A stretch of DNA of 64,000 bases from assembly GCA_025617375.2 (NCBI GenBank), contig JAMYGW020000001.1, forward strand, positions 1,922,001 through 1,986,000, read 5' to 3'. Made by a program: the position numbers and the translations under genes. The notes beneath the pieces are model-generated. The model did no database searches. It was not told where the DNA came from and saw nothing but the letters and a program-made list of their open reading frames with translations. The DNA is from Acarospora socialis. Taxonomy: Eukaryota; Ascomycota; Lecanoromycetes; Acarosporales; Acarosporaceae. Positions 35,636-46,244 of this stretch are shown here, piece by piece. Numbering within the stretch: position 1 is the first letter of the stretch; the number at the start of each line of letters is the position of its first letter.

Positions 35636-36843
35636 AGCGGTCAGTCAACGTAGTAGGTCTGCGGACAACGATGTCTGGCAGGCGTCAAGGAGGCTTTATA
35701 TAACGGTCATGGAGGAGGAAACGAATGAGGTAATATCCGAAAGCGAGGATATCGACGTGGAAGCTATATTTTAACAGCGCTCAGGCGCGGTCAAGTCCAG
35801 GAAATGAGTCAAGAGTGGTTTAGGTTATGGGACGTGTGAATCAACAGACCACATTGTCGTTCACAGTTCCCTCACCTGCAGCTGGGCCATACGAAGGAAA
35901 TAGTAGTCGTACCCATCTTCTAAACATGCCTGACTTGGCAAGAGCTCGCTTAAACTTCCGTATCAAGGCTAGCTTGGCAATGAGAGCTCGAACATCTTTG
36001 TACGGGTCACGTTACCTCTTGGACACTTCAGCATCGCGTGTAGCACACGAGCAATGTCTACTGTTACATACCTCTACCGGGATCCCAGTGCTGAAGAGCT
36101 CTTTCCAGTTTATTAGGGGTTGAAAATCTTCGGATTATCGAACCAAGCCAGACCGAGGGTCCAGCGGGCGTTAGATAAGCATTCCCCGGGCCCTACCTTG
36201 CCTCCGCTTGTACCGAGTACGCCTTTGAGTACATTACAGCAAATGGGCGATCATGAGCTTCTCACTCGACTGATATACTTCTCAGATGCTCCAATGACGA
36301 CCACTTCGCTGTTTTCGGGTTTTATCGAACATGGCTCTGTGTATGAACGCTCTAGCGAGTATTTCGGCGAAAGCACTGCGGAAGCACCGTTCAATTTCAA
36401 AGCAGAATGCCTTGAAAATTCCTTCTTTTTAATAGAAAAAGAATCTGATTTAGTTCGAAATGTTTCTTCGTTGGTACTCGTACATGACCCGGTACTTCTT
36501 GATGGTACTTCGTACCTTATAGAGGCGCTTCGCAGGGCGGATTATACCTACCTAATCAGTAACGGCTGGGCAGCCTTGGCCCGCAAGACGGCAACACTGG
36601 GTATACTTTCATTCTACCTTACAAGGGTGGTACGAGTACCTATACTTGCTCAGGAAATAATGTCATCACACGTGTCTTTCCGACTCTCAGCCCCAGGCAT
36701 TTTGCTCGTAGAAGAATCCTTCAATCAACGCCGTTGCTTATTCTGCTTCACTTGTCCATTGCAGCTTTTTGTATCTTACTCTTTATTCTTATCCCTTTGG
36801 TTTGATTCACTGCAACCGATTGCATTGCTAGTAATCGTTCGAA
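35636..36843. promoter_or_regulatory. Divergent VAC8 / vWA-protein upstream region
   Basis: A 1.2-kb head-to-head intergenic region. It contains an unusually long open frame on the plus strand (36120-36965; first ATG at 36243) with no recognisable domain that overlaps the start of the vWA gene. Two GTAC-type inverted repeats lie at 36504-36516 and 36629-36640. CT-rich tracts precede the vWA start at 36844. Confidence 0.45.
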
Positions 36844-39274
36844 ATGGGCGTGAGTTTCCGCTGCTCTTCAGGCTACCCCGCCATTCTACCCCGCCAGGCC
36901 TCAAAAGCCGCCTGTTCAGCGAGAGTGAATCGGTAGGTATCTTATATGTTACCACCGCCAACTGACACTCTCTTCGTTGTAACATAGCTCGCGTCGAAAT
37001 TAGCAGCCAGTCAGGCCCAAGGAGGTTATCCACCTGCTGGAGGACCTTCTGGTGGTTATGGCGCTCCGCCTCCGGGACAGCAGCAACAGGGAGGCTATCC
37101 CCCTCAGCTGCAGGCGGGTCAGCAGCAGAACCTGAAGTCTAGCACATACGTAAGTAATTATCTTGTCCAATCACTGCTTACCCACGTACTAAGCTTTTTC
37201 TAGCCTGGGCAAGGCCAGTATCAGGCTTATCCAGGCAGCGCTCCCCAAGGGCAAGGTCAACCTCAAAGTGGTGGTTACTCGGTAAGCAATCCTTAAATTT
37301 CTTTACGATGATCCGATCTTTCATCCGAACAACTCAATACACCAACACTTCTGCTTGCACTTGACAACGGACTGGCCTTCAACGCTCTGTCGTTTCGCAA
37401 TACAACGATGTCCGATCGATATTACCAGCAATATCCGAATCCAACGCCCAATTATCCGCCTTATCCGTCAGCGTCGCCGCAGCCTGGTTATGGCGGGCAA
37501 AGACCAGCTTACCCACCATCCATTTCGTCCACGCAAGGTTACTCAACCCCACCGCCTACGTCGCCACATCCTCCATACCAAGCGACGTATATGCAATCTA
37601 CTTACGGACAACCACCACCACAGAATAGCCAACAGGCAGGCTACGGAAGACCGCCACCTCCCCCGCCACAACCTTATGGTGGAACTCCACAGGCACAGAC
37701 CTATAACCAGCAATACCCTCAGTATCCTCCTCAATCGTCCTATCCTCCGAACTCCGGTTACGGATACGTTCGTTGTTTCTATTCCGCTGCGGCCAAAGAT
37801 TGGTATGCTAGGAGTGGTGCTGACGGAGTTCGTTTTCCTAGAGCCAACCCGGTCAATATCCTCCTCAGCAACAGGGAGGCTATCCTCCCCAGGGTGGGAA
37901 ACAGTATGGCGGTGCTCCAGCACAGCCGGCTGGCCCTCAGCAAATCGCTGTCTATAAGCAGCTGCTTCTGGACGTGATCCGAGACAAGAATCTTCAAAAC
38001 ATGTTTCCTCCAAACCATCCCTTGTTGGATCATATCGCCAGCCAGGCTCCGGCCAAGGTGGATCAGTTGTGCGCGCACTGGCGAGTTCCGCGCGAGGTTG
38101 GGCAGGATATCGCCAAGCTTGGTTTATTCGATATCATACTATACATCGGTGAGGCGTCGGCTCCGACAGCGTTGAGTTGAGCATAAGCTAACAACCATTA
38201 GATGACAGTGGTTCTATGCTGGTCGACCAGGCTGGTGAACGCATCAACGATCTCAGACTAATCTTAGGGAGAGTCGCTTACGCAGCGTCTCTGTTTGACG
38301 AAAACGGCATCAATGTTCGCTTCATGAACACGCGACGTGAGAAATTCGCGCGTGGCGATGGTACATTTTACGACGACAGCGTTAAATCGCAAGAAGATGT
38401 CGAGAGATTGATGAAAGCTGTCAATTTCAGTGGACTCACACCTATGGGAACTCAGCTGCAAGCTAAGGTCATCGAGCCATTAGTTGTGGGCCCGGCACGT
38501 AACAGCCAGCTCCAAAAGCCGGTACTTATCATCGCAATCACAGATGGACAGCCTGCCGGAGAGCCTCAAGGCGCCGTTTTTGATGCTGTACGCTATGCAT
38601 CGACGGAATTGTCTCGCAATCCTCGATATGGTCAAGGTGCTGTATCGTTCGAGTTCGCGCAGGTGGGCGATGACCTGAAGGCAAGAGATTTCTTGAGCAA
38701 ACTCGATAGTGATCCTAGCATTGGTCATATGGTTGACTGCACTTCAAGTAAGCTTACCGCAACTCCACCGTCAGAGTAGTCTGAGCTGAACGCTTTGGAG
38801 ACTTCGAGGCAGAGCAAGATGAGATGTCTCACGCTAACCCACCCGTCGATTTGACTCCGGATCTCTGGGTAACCCACCTTCAATTTTCCTATAGTTAAAC
38901 TGAAGACTTACAAAGGACAGTTGGTCAAACTACTCCTCGGCGCGGTTGACTCGTCGTATGACACCAAAGATGAGAAAGCCGGCCGTGCACCCACTGGCCA
39001 GGGCTACAATGCGCCTCCACCAGGACAATATGGTGCCCCTCAACCAGGGCAGTATGGTGGATCAGGCGGTTACGGACAACAGTATGGTGGGTATCCTCCT
39101 CAGCAGCAAGGTTATGGCCAGCCTCCGCCGCCATCAGGATATGGTCAGCCTCCCCAGCAGGGTTATGGCCAGCCACCGCCACAACAAGGATATGGCCGTC
39201 TACCGCCGCAGCAGCCTGGCTACCCTTCGCAACAAGGCGGATACGGTGCGCCACCCCCACCACCTAGGTATTAG
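36844..39274 (+). CDS. vWA-domain protein with Pro/Gln/Gly/Tyr-rich flanks
   Basis: Cytosolic-looking fungal protein with a von Willebrand A domain between prion-like PQGY-rich arms; function not established. Eight exons: 36844-36849, 36988-37149, 37204-37281, 37429-37767, 37842-38148, 38202-38747, 38801-38868 and 38921-39274, giving 619 aa. The vWA core starts around residue 290 (LFDIILYIDDSGSM, a MIDAS metal site) with SGLTPMGTQL, VLIIAITDGQPAGEP and AQVGDDLKARDFL, and ends at DLWLVKLLLGAVDSSYDT. The arms are repeats of the GGYPPQ and GYGQPPP type. The 6-nt first exon (ATGGGC before GTGAGT) gives MGLASKLAASQAQ and is inference; a start at 37408 (MSDRYYQQYPNP) in the same frame, or a longer upstream exon, are alternatives. 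The vWA exons are certain. Confidence 0.82.
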
Positions 39275-40023
39275 ACACGGCTCCATCCACGGACCGAGAT
39301 GTACGGAGTTGAGATTACCTGTACTCAGGTGGGAGTAGTTCTGGGTGAAGCAGTTTATAAGCTTCTCAGGTGTGGTATAAGAAGAACGGTAATAATCAGA
39401 AGACACCTTCAAGAGCAAGGAAGGATCTCTGGACACCACTGCTCATTGTGGTTCAAAGTACGAAACTATGCAGACTGTCTTCGAAAAGCATACGAGTAAG
39501 AGTAGGTTTCAAACTTAGACATCTTTTCCAAAATGTACCCGTATAGGAACCCGATGATTATCTGAAACATTTCGTGGAGCCCAAATCGGTCCGTGCGGCG
39601 TACTGACTTTGCGGGTAGACCCGAGAGCCCGAGGGCGGAACTTAAGGGTAGGTTAAAAGGATGAACATCTTTCTCCCCTTGAGATTTAGCTTCAATCGAT
39701 CCATAACTCCCGCAACAATCGATGTGACCCTCGACGAATGACACAGGTCCGGTCTCCTAGGAAAAGTGATGCCACTTTCCATTATCAATTCTACTAGGCA
39801 AGCATCTATCGGGCAAACGAACCTGTAATAAGTACGGCGTCCGGAGCCATACACCCCAGAGAAAAGTACAAGGGTAGGCGCTTAAATCCAAAACCCTGGG
39901 TCGCCCATTAGGTTCTGGTTGGCCAATATGCTGCAGCTTGTGAGTGCGGCACAGCTACGGAATATTTAATGGGAAGTTCCCTCGACGCCGTCGCCGTCTT
40001 ATTACGGCAACGGCTAGATTAAC
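39275..40023. other. Intergenic spacer before the 741-aa orphan
   Basis: No gene seen in 749 bp. It should contain the 3' end of the vWA gene and the promoter of the orphan. Confidence 0.45.
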
Positions 40024-42249
40024 ATGGCCTTGACAAGTCAGTTCAATCTCTCTGTTGAGCTTACCAAACTTGTGCCCTTTGGGTCTCTCATCAGCACAGC
40101 AAGCCGTGGTTTAATTAATCTGGTCAGAGAACTGCACAAATCCGGATCGGATATCGTTGCTGAGCAAGACTTGGCGGAGATCTTAGGACGAAATCGAATC
40201 GAAAGCAAGTTCGCCAGCACCTTTCGCACGGCCGTGCGGAAGAGCACGATCCATAGGCTGAGCGAGGCTGCGGAGATTGTATTAGAAGCTGGTGCAGGGC
40301 CGACAGTGAAGAGAGGCTTGACTGAAAATGCCTACTCGTCGATGATTATACAGCTAAGCTTGTTGACTTGGACCCATGAGCTGGACAGTCTTGCTAGAGC
40401 GTTGGCGAAAGCGCTAGAGCGTAGGGTTCATGGCTCAGATGGATACCATGAGTTTCCTGATCAGGAAACCCTGAAGGGAACTCTACGAGCGTGTCGGGAG
40501 CAGACAAGCGGATTCATGTGGGAACTGATGTTTGTTGCAGTCGAGACTCAACTGAAGAACGTCGGATACATCCAAAGGCCTTATGACTCGCGACGCATAC
40601 CATGTTACATACTTCAAGCTCTACTAGATGCCTTCACGGCAGTCCAATACTTTCCGGATGAGAGAATCATTCGGGTGGAGACCTGGGAAGGCGTCGTGAC
40701 GATCGTGGTTTGGGCGCATCATCTCTTGGGTTTGACAGTTGGAGTACGAAATGACAGTGAGAGTATCTGCTTTGGTCAAGGCCATGAACAGGTCCTGATT
40801 GACTGTGAGCTCCGAGCGACAATGACTGACACAACTTGCATTGCTCTGCTCGATGCCACCCAAGAAGTCCACTTCTCCTTGACACCAGACCCTGCTCAAG
40901 AACCTACACTTGAGGCTGCTTGTCGACATCCAGCACTGGGCTATGGGGATAGGATTCTATCGTTCGACGTTGAGGATCACACCGTCATCCGCGAATTTGC
41001 ACATCGCATCGTGGCATCCTGTTTAATGGTTGTCAAGGAGGCTGCAGAGCAGGACCAGGCTGACAGACACCGCTCTGGCGATTGTCTTTTAGTCCCATCA
41101 AGACGACGGATTCTCGATTCCGGAAGCCTTCTGTTCAAAGATCTGGATTACAATCAACCATATTTCGAACGATTCCTACAGGAGCCCTGCCTGCTGAGAT
41201 CCGAGTGGAAGTCTTCTGATGTTTCAAACATCATGCAAAAATTTTTCGGGGGGCAATTCAGAGAGCTGAGAACCCGACTCAGAAGGACGTTCGGACGGCT
41301 CTGCTATGTCTTACTCACCTTTGCGAATGTTCTAGACATCATGGCTTGTGCTGAATTACCGCTGGATATTTATTCTCGTCTGACCTACAATCGTGAGAAC
41401 ATCAATCTCCCCACAATATCCGAGTCGTTCGATACGCTGGCACGCTTGCTATTGGGGACGTCTCAGTATGACGAAGAAAAGGTGAAGAACGCGGCGCTAT
41501 TGAGTTCTTGGGGCTGGAGTATATTTCTTTCCTCTGTTAACAGCCACGACCCCAGTCAACTTCTGCCTGAGATATGCATCCGTCATGGAGTTCCCTGCAG
41601 GTTCGGCGAACGTAAAGAATGGATTGTCGACAGTTGGAGAGCAAAGCAGTGGGGTAATCCACGTGACATAGTGAGCTCCAGTCGGTGCACCATCGTCGCA
41701 CATCCAGGAGACACTGTGACTCTTCAGAGTCTTAGCAGAGGTAGAAGATCCAGATACTTTATCGACGTCTCAGGTTCTGCTTTCGAGGTTATGATACAGA
41801 TGGAGTGTGACGTCCTTGAAGAGTCCGAGTACGATAGGGTGGTAAGCTGCCGACTGGGTTTTCGCCTTCTGCAGGAGTCTTGGTGGGGGGTTACTCAGTT
41901 GCCAGAATGTAGCCATCCTGCTAGACTTGGCGACGAAGCTGTTGTACCGAACGATACAACTTGCTTCTCAGGGCTCAGCGTAGCTCTGAAGTGGCCGGGA
42001 TTTGATGATCATCTAACTTCGAACAATGGCTGGGTTTATGTGGGGCTAGTAGCCGGCAATTCCTCCGCCCGATGGATTTTACTACTGGAATTCCTAGCCT
42101 GGTTCTCGTACAAGGAGCGTACATATCGCCAGTTCAATCCCCATACTAATGGTACTACTGTATTGAGAGGTGCCGACTGCTGCCTAGCGTGTGCAATGGA
42201 GACGGCAAGAAACATGAGGAACGGCAGAACCATAGGACTGATACTCTAG
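40024..42249 (+). CDS. Uncharacterised 741-aa protein, single exon
   Basis: I do not recognise a named domain. The frame is long, intron-free and balanced in composition, so it is very likely a real gene. It looks like a soluble, mostly helical protein: no signal peptide and no clear membrane helix. The N-terminal 150 residues are helical (FGSLISTASRGLINLVREL, then SLLTWTHELDSLARALAKAL). A block around residues 200-260 looks structured (YILQALLDAFTAVQYFPDE, then WEGVVTIVVWAHHLLGLTV). The C-terminal part has a WGWSIFLSSVN segment, a PCRFGERKEWIVD segment and an end with several Cys (RGADCCLACAMETA). It may belong to a variable fungal hypothetical family with a WAHHLLGL-type motif, but that is from memory only. 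It sits beside the HNH relic in the gene-poor pocket. Confidence 0.75.
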   Translation: MALTSQFNLSVELTKLVPFGSLISTASRGLINLVRELHKSGSDIVAEQDLAEILGRNRIESKFASTFRTAVRKSTIHRLSEAAEIVLEAGAGPTVKRGLTENAYSSMIIQLSLLTWTHELDSLARALAKALERRVHGSDGYHEFPDQETLKGTLRACREQTSGFMWELMFVAVETQLKNVGYIQRPYDSRRIPCYILQALLDAFTAVQYFPDERIIRVETWEGVVTIVVWAHHLLGLTVGVRNDSESICFGQGHEQVLIDCELRATMTDTTCIALLDATQEVHFSLTPDPAQEPTLEAACRHPALGYGDRILSFDVEDHTVIREFAHRIVASCLMVVKEAAEQDQADRHRSGDCLLVPSRRRILDSGSLLFKDLDYNQPYFERFLQEPCLLRSEWKSSDVSNIMQKFFGGQFRELRTRLRRTFGRLCYVLLTFANVLDIMACAELPLDIYSRLTYNRENINLPTISESFDTLARLLLGTSQYDEEKVKNAALLSSWGWSIFLSSVNSHDPSQLLPEICIRHGVPCRFGERKEWIVDSWRAKQWGNPRDIVSSSRCTIVAHPGDTVTLQSLSRGRRSRYFIDVSGSAFEVMIQMECDVLEESEYDRVVSCRLGFRLLQESWWGVTQLPECSHPARLGDEAVVPNDTTCFSGLSVALKWPGFDDHLTSNNGWVYVGLVAGNSSARWILLLEFLAWFSYKERTYRQFNPHTNGTTVLRGADCCLACAMETARNMRNGRTIGLIL

Positions 42250-42379
42250 GTCATAATGCCATCCGGTGCTATCGACATTTCGAAGGCAAGAGGAAATCAC
42301 AAGACTGTCCTGGCTCCTCAGCACCGGATCTGCTTTCCTCGAACCTCATAACTTGCACCAACAAAGGTCCAAAGCGAGA

Positions 42380-43750
42380 TCAACCGCCTTGGAAGAATTC
42401 TTGCAAGAAAAGTCCTCCGAACTCTCGCGGAACATTCCCAGAATCGCTCGCAGGGAGGTCCTCCCACCTCTCACAGATTCTTGGACACTCGGGCTCCAGA
42501 GATCGCTTTAAAGCCAGAAAGGAGGTCCCCTCCCCCGGCCTCACCAACATGGATACATCGGCGTCACGGCGGATACGGCGCCCCACATCTTTCGCCACGA
42601 TATTAGACCCCCTCTCCACACGTGGACCCGACTTTGGAATATAATACACCCCGCCGCTGACTAGCTTCGCTTCGGATCATACGCAGTACGAGAGCATGCC
42701 AACCTTAAAGCGAGCCAAATAGTTTCCGGGCACGTCGGAATTTGTCATTCAGATACCCAGTCTGGAGTCGTTGCGGACTTGCCTTCGGCGGCCCTCCGGA
42801 GACGTTTGTGTAGAGGAATCGGTGGGATTGAGCCTTTAAGTCATCTGGTAGTGTTTTTTCAGTCAGCAAACCTTTATGATATCTTCCGTTCTAGTGTCTG
42901 ATGTTCACTGTGTCCTTCAAACCAGTTTAGAACCTCAGAATGCCAATACAATTTGCTTCGTCTCTGTGCGAGTGAGAATTGTACCAGGGAGCCAGTAAGG
43001 TTCCTACCGCAACGTAGCGGCTGGGACACGGTGCGGACTGCCCCTCAATTTCAATATTCAATGGTCAGATTCTGCATCTAAGGCATTCGAGTTGCTCATT
43101 CGGCAAAGCATCCAGACTGTGTATTAGGCTTAACTGTTACAGATACGGGAAGGAGGATTGGCCGATACGAGCAAGGACTGTTGATAATACAGGTGGGTTG
43201 GCATAGGCTCAATGGGAAGGCCGTACGGTCGAGTAGGAAAGGGCGTCCCATGTATCTAACCTATATAAACAATCCCTTCGCCCACAAGAGCAATCCATCT
43301 TCTTTACCTACACCGCACAAACTCTACGATAATATAAAGGGCCCCTCCACTCTCGATGTGTACCTTTACGGTCAAGAAAGAAAGGACATCCCATGTGCCT
43401 AGCCTGTATAAACAGCCCATCGCGCACGAGAGCAATCCATCTTCTTTACACCGCACCAACTCTATTCTAACACGAGAGACCCCTTCACCCTCGCTCTGTA
43501 TCCTGGACACTGGAGTCCCTTTATCCAAAACGCTACTCGCAAAGTCTGGAGCAAAACAAGCCATTCCACTACCAATGCTGGAGAAAATAGGCAAACTTGA
43601 CCGACGAAAAGTGGCCATGACCAGACAGCACAATGTCTTGGTGGAAGGACTGGAAGACGAAGAGATAGGGGCACACAAGGTGGTAGCATATACGGAGCCA
43701 ATCACTCTAACATCAAAGACGGTAGAGGGTACCGCAGGATGGAAACAGAA
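42380..43750 (+). pseudogene. Decayed paralogue of the HNH-nuclease gene (two fragments)
   Basis: Two separated stretches resemble the N-terminal half of the intact HNH gene at 46245. Fragment A (about 42380-42526) encodes ALEEFLQEKSSELSRN and, in another frame, LSQILGHSGSRDRFKARKE, matching ALQETLKRKSSQLSQ and LSQTLEHSNSKEFLKARKE. Fragment B (about 43573-43750) encodes KLDRRKVAMTRQHNVLVEGL followed by TVEGTAGWK, matching KLTQEKVTITRQQRRLVQGL and AESTAGWE. In the intact gene these parts lie about 110 bp apart; here about 1 kb separates them, and the HNH domain itself is missing. A frame change is visible within A, and B ends soon after the GTAGW match. It is a broken duplicate, probably old given the amount of divergence. 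Confidence 0.75.
43238..43503. repeat. Tandem duplication of a TATA-bearing segment
   Basis: Two diverged copies of about 125-135 bp lie next to each other (about 43238-43373 and 43381-43503). Each has a CCCATGT start, a TATA-like core (CCTATATAAACA and CCTGTATAAACA), the string AGAGCAATCCATCTTCTTTA, and an ACCGCAC element. The second copy sits just upstream of relic fragment B. The layout looks like a duplicated core promoter, but promoter activity is inference. Confidence 0.8.
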
Positions 43751-43879
43751 GAGCCCACTTTTGCGACTGGACCTGACTTCATGAACGTTACATCGTGGCG
43801 AAGTCGAACGGCTTTGATTCTGTACATTATACACTATGCAAACGGTGGAATGGGTTGAGCAACGCTCTTGATAATAGTA

Positions 43880-46244
43880 CATTACGAGTATATCCTGTCA
43901 TCCTAACACTGCTTTATATTCCTTTAATCTCTATTCTCAGTTACCGTTGAATATCATTGGGATGTCTCCGGACAGGCCATTCGGACAGGACCCTCTAGCT
44001 AATTCTGGCATAGGTTTTATACTAATGCAGGAGGCTTGTGACTACCTTAACATGGAGCATGCAACTGACTTACTTTCTAGTGCAACCACTGTGAACGTTG
44101 TATAGCCAGCATGATCACTTCCATACTCTCAAATGGACTGCAAAATATCCTTCTTTGCTTCCTCTTTCCTTCGTCGACCTTGCTGTCGCCGTTGGCCATG
44201 GATTTGCTGTCTCCTCTTCTTCCTTTATCTTTGCTGTCTTCTCCTCTCACCTCTCTCACGTTTCTTCTTGGTCACGACCTCGATGCACGCCCAGAGGATT
44301 GAGCTGTGCTCTTCAGGGTATAGTGGAGGGGAGGCAGGGCAGTAGGCAGGTGGGAGAGGCTGTGGATTAGGTAAACATAAGACGGAATGGGAGGAGAAGG
44401 GGGACGGGCGGGAATGAAGGAGTGGACGAAGAGGAGCAATGGAATCATCAATTAAAGATTATGGGTTTTCATGTGCCTATGCTGTAGCTACATAGTTATA
44501 TCCCTCTTTCCCTGAGTATGCCCCAACTCCGCAATACAGTAGTGGCGAGTCAATATTTGTGATTCTGACCTTAGAGGCCAGTCTAGTTTAACTACCTACC
44601 TAATCTACTGAGATATCTAAGATTAGCCGTGCACTAAGTTCGCATCAAGACTAAGGTAAGCCTGGATCAGCTAGGAGATCATATCCGAATATTCTGTCCG
44701 GCCTCTACCTGAGAGACATCCCGAATACCTAGCATACTTTATGTTCGCAACTGCAGACAAACGTATGATGCATGTGCCACCTCATCGCACTCTCGAGTAC
44801 TCTAAGGTCAATCAGGTCTTCGGATAATTTACAATTATCATTGCATTCACAGGAATGTTTGAGATTGGTGGGCATCCTATTGGGAATCATGGTACGCTTA
44901 CTTTCAGGAGATGACTATGACAGCCTTGACAGGTGTACCATACCACTCAATGTGATGGCCGCCATTCCAAGCATTATTACGAGAGTATATACTAAAAGGT
45001 GCTATGAGTTTGCATGAGACATTGTTCGGCATCCCATGTAGCGACCAAACTTACTCTGGAAGAAGTTGTAGGGTCGTACTATAGTAGAAGGGAATTTGAG
45101 CAAAGAGCAATAAGCGACAATCACACAACAAGATCTGTTTCCCAACACCCGAAGAGGAGCAATTCTGCTCGGTATTGGTGTTCTGTGTTGCTCTCAAGGT
45201 CTCACAGACATAATTGAAGTTTTCGGGATCTTTGTGAACAATTTACCATCTAGATCTACTAGAAAACATGAGGTGTTGTGGTTGCTTTTGGTCTGCGACA
45301 TCTGGCCTGGGCCACACAGTAGTAGCCAAGTATGAGTGGTTTACCAATTTACCTCCGTACAAACATACAAATTCCTTGCACTGAAGAGAGGTAGGATACT
45401 GTGTAAACCCAAGGACACTCATCGAATGGAAATGTCAGCAATGAGTATATGACCACTTCATTTCCATGCTGATTTGATGCTTATTTCGCCTTAGTCATAC
45501 GGTACCTCAGTCCCGGACTTTCATGCCAAGATTTACGCACACTGTCAGTACTCTGCACTAGCATGAGTTCACCAGTGCTGTATGAGATCCACATCTTGAA
45601 AGAATACTCATTTCTAAAGATCAATCTCTTTCCTGCGGACCTTCAGCCCTCCGATTGGGAACCGTGTGGGTAAGCATTATCTGAAGTCCTTGAACTTGAT
45701 GGGGATGCTTAGTCAGCTTCCACATTTCGTGCTGACGTAATTAAAAAAGCGTTGTAATACTCGTATTACTATATAGATATAGATTACGGTACTTCGTAGA
45801 TGCCATAAGGAAGCGGGCAAAGTCCCAAATAGGATTGGTTTCAACAGTTCAGTTGCAAAATCAAGGGCAGTAGTACCCAATATTCTCTATCCTAAATAGT
45901 AGTAGTTAAATAGTCTATTTCAAATCTGAGGGCATTGCTCATCACACGAAGGAGTTGAATCTGTACTAGTTAGCACTCGGTTGTAATGATTGGACCCATT
46001 GCTGAAGGACGCATTAGGTGTAGAACGAAATCTCCCTCAGTATATATCCCACCCCCTTCCACAGTGTAAACCGACGCTGTATTGCCCCATCCCCAAGACT
46101 GTTACACCGTGCCTTCGCTGCTGCTGAAGCCCCACCCCCTCTTTTTTCGAACGCCTCTACCGTCTGGAAACTCCACTGTATCCTTCCTCACTGTACTCAT
46201 TCACCATTAAGATCTCCATCGTCGACGCCACGATCTCAGCCATA
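43880..46244. other. 2.3-kb gene-free stretch upstream of the HNH gene
   Basis: Visibly A/T-richer than the housekeeping blocks, with many TA steps and only short frames. A CT-rich segment lies at about 44150-44280. A GTACTTCGTA string lies at 45789-45798. A TATATAT core lies near 46038-46046, about 200 bp before the HNH start, followed by a C/T-rich leader. No transposon ends or coding motifs were seen. Past repeat-induced point mutation is possible but was not tested. Confidence 0.45.

Noticed and set aside
43880-46244. Transposon remnant in the A/T-rich stretch
   Set aside because: No terminal repeats, target-site duplications or transposase-like frames could be seen by eye.
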